From CAYSQW01 sp964433135 (GTDB taxonomy: Bacteria; Acidobacteriota; Aminicenantia; Aminicenantales; Aminicenantaceae), in NCBI GenBank assembly GCA_964433135.1, contig CAYSQW010000001.1, positions 186,001-250,000 of the forward strand: DNA of 64,000 nt. Reading direction: 5' to 3'. Below are positions 59,056 to 64,000 of the stretch, in pieces. A program made the position numbers and the translations under genes. The notes under the pieces were generated by a model. That model did not search any database and was not told the DNA's origin. It saw nothing but the letters and a program-made list of their open reading frames with translations. Each line of letters starts with the position of its first letter. Positions within the stretch are counted from its first letter, which is position 1.

Positions 59056-60471
59056 TTAGAGGACAAATCCGAAAAAGAGGTAAAACGTCATCGCCAGAGC
59101 GCCGGCCGCCAGGGCATACGGAAGCTGGGTTCGAACATGATCGATATGATCGGTGGCGGCGGCCATGGATGAGATGATCGTGGTGTCTGAGATGGGAGAG
59201 CAGTGATCGCCGAACACCCCGCCCCCCAGAACCGCAGCGATGAGCAGTCCCGGATGGAGGCCGATAAGTTGGATCATGGGAACGGCAATCGGGATCATGA
59301 TGGCGAATGTCCCCCAGGATGTGCCGGTGGAAAAAGCGATGAAACTGGATATCAGGAACAGGACCGCGGGTATGATTCCCGGGGGAAGCGTCGATTTGGC
59401 CGCTTGCGCGACGAAGGGGCCGGTCCCCAGAGTTTCACATGTGTCGCCGATGGCGAATGCGAGAACCATCAGGCTGGCCAGGGGTATCAATCCGCCCACC
59501 CCTTTCATAAACACGTCGGTGATTTCCTTGGTTCGCATCAATCCCTGGGCGCGGTAGGAGACGGCGCCGACGGCCAGAGCTGCGATGACCGACCACAAAA
59601 CCGAGATCGAACCCGAGCCTTCCATCAAGTTTCCCCCGCCGGTGATGAAAAGAACCACGGGCATCGTGATGACCATGGTGGCGATGGGAAGGATCATGTT
59701 GACCGCTCTCGTCGGGATTCCCGGTTTTTCTTTCATCCCAACGACGGCATCCGATATCAGGGATTCCGCTCCCTCCCGCAGAAGTTTGTTTTCATGGCGG
59801 ACGCGCTGCTCGGCGGCTTTCATGGGACCGATGTCTTTTCCGGTCAGAATTACGATCAAAACCAGAGCGAGAGCGGTAAAGGCATAAAAATTGAACGGAA
59901 TCGAAGAGACGAATACGCGGATCGGATTTTGTATGCCTTGGGCGGCCAGCAGCCCCAGAATAAAGGCTCCCCACGCGTTTAGGGGAATGATCACGCATTT
60001 GGGGGCGGAGGTCGAATCCAGAATATATGCCAGTTTTTCCCGTGAAATCCTGATTTTGTCAAAAAGCGGCCTCGCGACCGCACCGGAAACGAGCACGCAG
60101 ATGCTCGATTCGATGAATACGATGAATCCGATGAACCAGGCCAGAAGGCCGGCTGATTTTCTGCTTTTCACCAGCCCGCGGTCGACGATCCGATTGACGA
60201 AGCCTTTCATTCCTCCGGAATACTGGGTGAAGGTGATGACGGCGCCGATCATGGCGCTGAATAGAACGACACGGGTGTGATCGGCATCGGCGAAAACGGC
60301 GATCAGGGCGTCCACGGTTTGAATCAATCCGGTCATCGGGTTCCAGTGATTGATAATGGTCCATCCCAGCCATATCCCCAGGGTCAGGGAAAGATAGACT
60401 TGTTTGGTTTTGATGGCGAGAAAGATAGCCATCACGGGAGGGAGGATGGATATCCAACCGTATGTGTTCAT
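59056..60471 (-). CDS. NhaC-family Na+/H+ antiporter
   Basis: A 471-residue membrane protein with about 12 hydrophobic segments. Typical NhaC stretches are FIVFIESSICVLVSGAVARPL, SSFIAFSTGTSWGTFAIMIP and GGGVFGDHCSPISDTTIISS. It exchanges Na+ (or an organic acid pair in some members) for protons. It is the first gene of a probable operon with the serine hydrolase and SagB-like genes (37-bp gap). Confidence 0.92.
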   Translation of the reverse strand: MNTYGWISILPPVMAIFLAIKTKQVYLSLTLGIWLGWTIINHWNPMTGLIQTVDALIAVFADADHTRVVLFSAMIGAVITFTQYSGGMKGFVNRIVDRGLVKSRKSAGLLAWFIGFIVFIESSICVLVSGAVARPLFDKIRISREKLAYILDSTSAPKCVIIPLNAWGAFILGLLAAQGIQNPIRVFVSSIPFNFYAFTALALVLIVILTGKDIGPMKAAEQRVRHENKLLREGAESLISDAVVGMKEKPGIPTRAVNMILPIATMVITMPVVLFITGGGNLMEGSGSISVLWSVIAALAVGAVSYRAQGLMRTKEITDVFMKGVGGLIPLASLMVLAFAIGDTCETLGTGPFVAQAAKSTLPPGIIPAVLFLISSFIAFSTGTSWGTFAIMIPIAVPMIQLIGLHPGLLIAAVLGGGVFGDHCSPISDTTIISSMAAATDHIDHVRTQLPYALAAGALAMTFYLFFGFVL

Positions 60472-60794
60472 GGGATTCCGATAAAGAAAGATATATCACT
60501 ACATGCCCGGATAAGTCAAATTTCGTGTTTTGGATCGAGTCGTTCCTTCTCCCATGATTGCGGGGGGGGGAGAGAAGAACCGGGAACCCCGGATAGAAGA
60601 GAGAAGAGTCGTGATCCCGGCGGATATCGCGCTTGACCTGAGAAATATATGGGAGTACATTAAAAGATACATCCGATGGGATTATCTGTTTATCCTGGAT
60701 TGGCTATGAGAGGCCGTCGATGTGGATGCCGGAATAACATGTTTTAAGGTGTTCACGACATAAGACGCCGATATGAACGATTAAGGGGGTAATT
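60472..60794. other. Divergent intergenic region, nhaC to exonuclease gene
   Basis: About 323 bp holding the upstream regions of both genes. It contains a G9 tract (60562-60570) and one short open frame listed separately. No terminator, riboswitch or tRNA was recognised. Confidence 0.45.
60554..60709 (+). CDS. Possible 51-residue small protein
   Basis: An ATG-initiated frame of 51 codons that crosses the G9 tract. Its second half (NIWEYIKRYIRWDYLFILDW) is rich in aromatic and charged residues and looks like an amphipathic helix. A shorter form could start at GTG 60611. No ribosome site is visible at either start. Loss or gain of one G would switch the frame between the two starts. Low confidence. 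Confidence 0.22.
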   Translation: MIAGGGEKNREPRIEERRVVIPADIALDLRNIWEYIKRYIRWDYLFILDWL

Positions 60795-61334
60795 TTGGAG
60801 GCTTCCGATCAGATCAAAGCCGAAAATTGGGCGAAGTCCTTGCTGGAGCGGACGGATTGGGTTATCCTGGATACCGAAACCACGGGGTTGACCAGAGGGG
60901 ATGAGATAATCCAAATCGGAATCCTGGGATCGGACGGAACGGTCCTTTTTGATTCCTATGTGAGGCCCACGCAGGTCATACCGCCTTCCGCCATCGCCAT
61001 CCATGGAATTACCGATGAAGACGTGGCGGACTCTCCCACTTATCCCGAGATCTTCAAACAACTGCAAACCGTCTTGGCCGGGAAGATCGTGGTTATTTAC
61101 AACGCCGCATATGATCTGCGGCTCCTGCGGCAGACCGGCGAAAAATACCGGCTGCCGATGCCCGGCATCCAAGCCGATCAGGTGGAATGCGCCATGCTGC
61201 AGTATTCCGCGTATGTGGGAGAATTTTGGGAGGACGGAAGCTATAAGTGGCAGCGGCTTACCGGCGGCGATCATTCGGCTTTGGGAGACTGCTGGGCGAC
61301 GTTGAGTTTGATAAAAAGAATGGCCGGGTGCTGA
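60795..61334 (+). CDS. DEDDh 3'-5' exonuclease (DNA polymerase III epsilon-like)
   Basis: A 179-residue RNase T-fold nuclease with ILDTETTGLTRGDEIIQIG (first Asp/Glu), YNAAYDLRLL (second Asp) and HSALGDCWATLSL (His and Asp), the full DEDDh set. The start is TTG 60795 behind AAGGGGGT, because no ATG occurs upstream of the catalytic motif. It is a free-standing exonuclease rather than the full epsilon subunit. It converges on uvrA. Confidence 0.88.
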   Translation: MEASDQIKAENWAKSLLERTDWVILDTETTGLTRGDEIIQIGILGSDGTVLFDSYVRPTQVIPPSAIAIHGITDEDVADSPTYPEIFKQLQTVLAGKIVVIYNAAYDLRLLRQTGEKYRLPMPGIQADQVECAMLQYSAYVGEFWEDGSYKWQRLTGGDHSALGDCWATLSLIKRMAGC

Positions 61335-61364
61335 CGTTTTCCGTCCTCGATTCCATATCCGGAA

Positions 61365-64000
61365 TTATTTCTTCAGGTAGGATTTCAAAAAGTCGGCTGT
61401 GTGAGAACCGGCGGCGAGAGCCACTTTTTCCGGTGTTCCCTGCGCAATGATCTCACCTCCTCTATCTCCTCCTTCGGGGCCGAGGTCGATGATGTGATCC
61501 GCGCACTTGATTATATCCAGGTTGTGTTCGATCACGACGACCGTATTTCCGGCATCCACCAGTTTCTGGAAACAGCGCAGCAGCATCGAGACGTCATCCG
61601 TGTGCAGGCCGATGCTGGGTTCGTCGAACAGATAGAGAATGCTTTTTTTCCTTTGATGGATAAGGTTGAATGCCAGCTTGATGCGCTGGAGCTCTCCGCC
61701 GGAAAGGGTGGTGGTAGGCTGGCCCAGACGCAGGTAACCCAGGCCGACTTCCAGAAGGGGGTGGAGCCTCTTCTGGATTTTAGTGCGGTCCACGAAAAAT
61801 TCCAGGGCTTCTACGATGCTCATCCGGAGTACGTCGTCGATGTTTTTATTACGGTATTTCACTTCAAGAATTTCCGCTTGAAAACGTTTTCCCTTGCAGT
61901 GTTCACAAGTAAGGACGATATCGGAGAGAAACTGCATCTCGATGATCTGACGTCCCGCGCCCTTGCATTCCGGACAGCGCCCTCCATCGGTATTGAAAGA
62001 GAAAAAACCGGGGGGATATCCCATTTGCCTGGACTCCCGTGTTTGGCTGAAAAGAACCCGGATCTCGTCCATGGCCTTGGTATAGGTGGCGGGGATGGAA
62101 CGGGGTGAGGTGCTCAGGGGAGATTGATCCACCATGACAATGTTCTCGACAAGTTCCCTGCCCCGGATATCCCGAAACCCATCATTGGATTTGCCCTGCC
62201 ATCCCAAATAGAGAACATCATGCAGCAGGGTGCTTTTCCCGGATCCGGACACCCCCGTAATACAGGTGAAGGCATCGAGGGGAATCCGTACATCCAGGTT
62301 TTTCAAGTTGTGCTTGCGGATGCCGCGAATGAGCACCGACCGTGCAGGGGAACGACGTTGTTCGGGAATCGGTATGGACTTTTCTCCCCGCAGGTAATCC
62401 GCTGTAAGCGAACCAGTGAAGTTCTTGAATGTGGACATGGGGCCGGAGAAAACCACATTGCCGCCGGCTTCCCCCGCTTTCGGTCCCAAATCGATGATGT
62501 GTTCGGTCTTTCGGATGATCTCCGGGTCGTGTTCCACCACGATCACGGTGTTCCCCATGTCTTTCAAGGATTTGAGGATCTCAATCAGCCGGTGATTGTC
62601 ACGGGCGTGCAGGCCGATGCTCGGTTCGTCCAGAACGAATAGGCTTCCTACAAGGGAAGTGCTGAGCGCCGAGGCCAGGTTGATCCGTTGGGCTTCCCCC
62701 CCGCTTAAGGTGAAGGTCATCCTGTCAAGGGAGATGTAATCGAGGCCGACTTCCAATAAAAATTTCAATCGTTCGCGGATTTCGGTGATCAGTCGTTCAG
62801 CGATCATTTGTTGGTGCGGGGAAAGCGTAAGCCCGGAGAAGAACTCCTCAACCTGCCGCACAGTCATTCGAGTCACTTCACCTATGGAACGACCTCCGAC
62901 CCGGACTGCCAGAGCCATTGGATTTAAACGGGCTTGTCCGCATTCGGTGCAGGGAACATACTTTCGATAGCGGCTGATGAAAACCCGTACTTGAACCTTG
63001 TATTTTTTTGCCTGCAGCCGTTCGAAAAAACCCAGGACACCCTTATAGCGTCCCTCCCCGTTGAGAATGAAATCCCGCCACTCCGGTTTGAGCTCCTGAT
63101 AGGGCGTATGGATCGGGATGCCTCGTTTCTCCGCTTCCTCCAGCAGCCGGCGGAGTCGACGGCGGGAAGAAGGTTTGGTCCAAGGCTCGACCGCTCCTTC
63201 GGACAAGGATTTGGTTTTAACAGGGATAATCTTATCCTCATCCCAGACGGCCAGGTCTCCGAATCCGTGGCATTTGGGGCATGCCCCCTGAGGGCTGTTG
63301 AATGAAAAAAGATTTGGGAAAAGTTCTTCATAGGTGATCCCACAACTCCGGCATTCCAGCTTGTCGGAGAAATGGATTTTTTGTTTTTCATCGAGAGTGA
63401 CGGTGATGCGGCCGCCGCCCCGGCGCAAAGCCAATTCGAGCGAGTCCACCAAGCGCTCTCGATCCTCGTCGTCCAGAATGAGTCGGTCCACCAGAATATC
63501 CGCATTGGGGTGATCGCCGGGATTGGTCTCCAGGCTCGTCACCTTCTCGCCGCGCAGGATTCGGGTAAAGCCGTCGCGGATGAGTTCATCGGCGCTTTTC
63601 CCCTCCGGCCATGCGAACGAGATCGACACCGGGGTTTCCGGTGGATGTTCGAAAAGGGTGTCGGCGATGGAATCGATCGTGTCCCGATGAACCGGTTGAC
63701 CGCAGGCAAGGCAGTGGATCGTCCCTACCCGCGCGAAGAGAACACGCAGATAGTCGTAGATCTCCGTGACCGTGGCAACGGTGGAGCGGGGATTTTTGGT
63801 GACTGCTTTTTGTTGGATCGCGATCGCGGGCGGGATGCCTTCGATGAGATCGGCATCGGGTTTTTCCATGCGTTCCAGAAACTGTCGTGCATAGGAGGAA
63901 AGCGATTCGATATAGCGCCGCTGCCCCTCGGCGTAAAGCGTGTCGAACGCCAGAGAGGATTTTCCGGAACCGGAAACGCCCGTGATGAGAATCAATCGAT
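61365..64000 (-). CDS. uvrA: Excinuclease ABC subunit A, N-terminus outside window
   Basis: Damage-recognition ATPase of nucleotide excision repair. Two ABC modules are visible: Walker A GVSGSGKSSLAFDTLYAEGQ at the window edge and GVSGSGKSTLLHDVLYLG, signatures FTLSGGEAQRINLA and TTLSGGELQRIKLA. Zinc modules use CRSCG/CPKCHGFG and CPECKGAG/CEHCKGKR. The frame continues to base 64000 and lacks about 30-35 N-terminal residues; a TTG at 63995 is an internal Leu. About 878 residues are visible, and UvrA is usually about 940. Confidence 0.97.
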   Translation of the reverse strand, partial: RLILITGVSGSGKSSLAFDTLYAEGQRRYIESLSSYARQFLERMEKPDADLIEGIPPAIAIQQKAVTKNPRSTVATVTEIYDYLRVLFARVGTIHCLACGQPVHRDTIDSIADTLFEHPPETPVSISFAWPEGKSADELIRDGFTRILRGEKVTSLETNPGDHPNADILVDRLILDDEDRERLVDSLELALRRGGGRITVTLDEKQKIHFSDKLECRSCGITYEELFPNLFSFNSPQGACPKCHGFGDLAVWDEDKIIPVKTKSLSEGAVEPWTKPSSRRRLRRLLEEAEKRGIPIHTPYQELKPEWRDFILNGEGRYKGVLGFFERLQAKKYKVQVRVFISRYRKYVPCTECGQARLNPMALAVRVGGRSIGEVTRMTVRQVEEFFSGLTLSPHQQMIAERLITEIRERLKFLLEVGLDYISLDRMTFTLSGGEAQRINLASALSTSLVGSLFVLDEPSIGLHARDNHRLIEILKSLKDMGNTVIVVEHDPEIIRKTEHIIDLGPKAGEAGGNVVFSGPMSTFKNFTGSLTADYLRGEKSIPIPEQRRSPARSVLIRGIRKHNLKNLDVRIPLDAFTCITGVSGSGKSTLLHDVLYLGWQGKSNDGFRDIRGRELVENIVMVDQSPLSTSPRSIPATYTKAMDEIRVLFSQTRESRQMGYPPGFFSFNTDGGRCPECKGAGRQIIEMQFLSDIVLTCEHCKGKRFQAEILEVKYRNKNIDDVLRMSIVEALEFFVDRTKIQKRLHPLLEVGLGYLRLGQPTTTLSGGELQRIKLAFNLIHQRKKSILYLFDEPSIGLHTDDVSMLLRCFQKLVDAGNTVVVIEHNLDIIKCADHIIDLGPEGGDRGGEIIAQGTPEKVALAAGSHTADFLKSYLKK

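Noticed and set aside
1..64000. tRNA genes, CRISPR arrays, insertion sequences or prophage
   Set aside because: No cloverleaf-like TTCGAATC arms in a plausible context, no regularly spaced direct repeats, and no transposase, integrase or phage proteins were found on either strand.

Overview
The window is chromosomal DNA of a Gram-negative (didermic) bacterium of moderate G+C content. A Kdo pathway, outer-membrane beta-barrels and TolC proteins show an outer membrane. PPi-type phosphofructokinase, formyl-tetrahydrofolate ligase, thiolase, a ferredoxin and an Nfn/Sud-like pair suggest anaerobic or fermentative metabolism. From memory the gene content (CarD, DUF5916 protein, TPR serine hydrolase, ferredoxin genes) fits Acidobacteriota/Candidatus Aminicenantes-like lineages; this is an inference without a database search. 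I see no tRNA, rRNA, CRISPR array, insertion sequence or prophage; the region is nearly all coding.

Layout. 1-2758 (+): hisS (5' end outside the window) and aspS. 2811-19413 (-): a run of 18 genes transcribed from a promoter upstream of rpmH. It starts with the classical origin-proximal set rpmH-rnpA-yidD-yidC-jag-mnmE-mnmG-parA-parB (with a parS-like site in the parA leader) and continues into bactofilin and a complete Kdo block (kdsB, pyrG, kdsA, kdsD, kdsC), then phosphomannomutase, uppP and GDP-mannose pyrophosphorylase. dnaA and rsmG are missing from their usual positions. 19588-21248 (+): carD with a near-leaderless promoter, smpB and an Rrf2 regulator. 21245-27002: PP-loop ATPase, PPi-PFK, 2-hydroxyglutarate oxidase-like protein, exonuclease III, pdxA and a divergent Hfq.

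27115-41534 (-): an envelope/efflux island. It reads ECF sigma factor, zf-HC2 anti-sigma, Spy-like protein, MacA-like adaptor, ABC ATPase, MacB-like permease, TolC, a DUF5916 outer-membrane protein with an acidic run, and then a CusCBA-like metal efflux set. A candidate ECF-type promoter precedes the sigma gene. 41892-46745 (+): a self-contained sigma-54 module: perfect palindrome, consensus -24/-12 promoter, small secreted Arg/Gly-rich Ca-motif protein, strong intercistronic hairpin, beta-barrel protein, OB-like secreted protein with an Arg/Gly tail, histidine kinase and NtrC-type regulator.

46826-50875 (+): the most unusual block. Two tandem KorB-like (2-oxoacid:ferredoxin oxidoreductase beta) proteins keep their four [4Fe-4S] cysteines but have altered thiamine-diphosphate motifs. 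They have no alpha or gamma partner and are overlapped or closely followed by a ferredoxin and NfnA/NfnB-like flavoprotein subunits. 50996-56126 (+): radC, fhs, thiolase, recA. 56145-60471 (-): NhaC antiporter, serine hydrolase, orphan SagB-type dehydrogenase. 60795-64000: a DEDDh exonuclease (+) and uvrA (-, 5' end outside the window).
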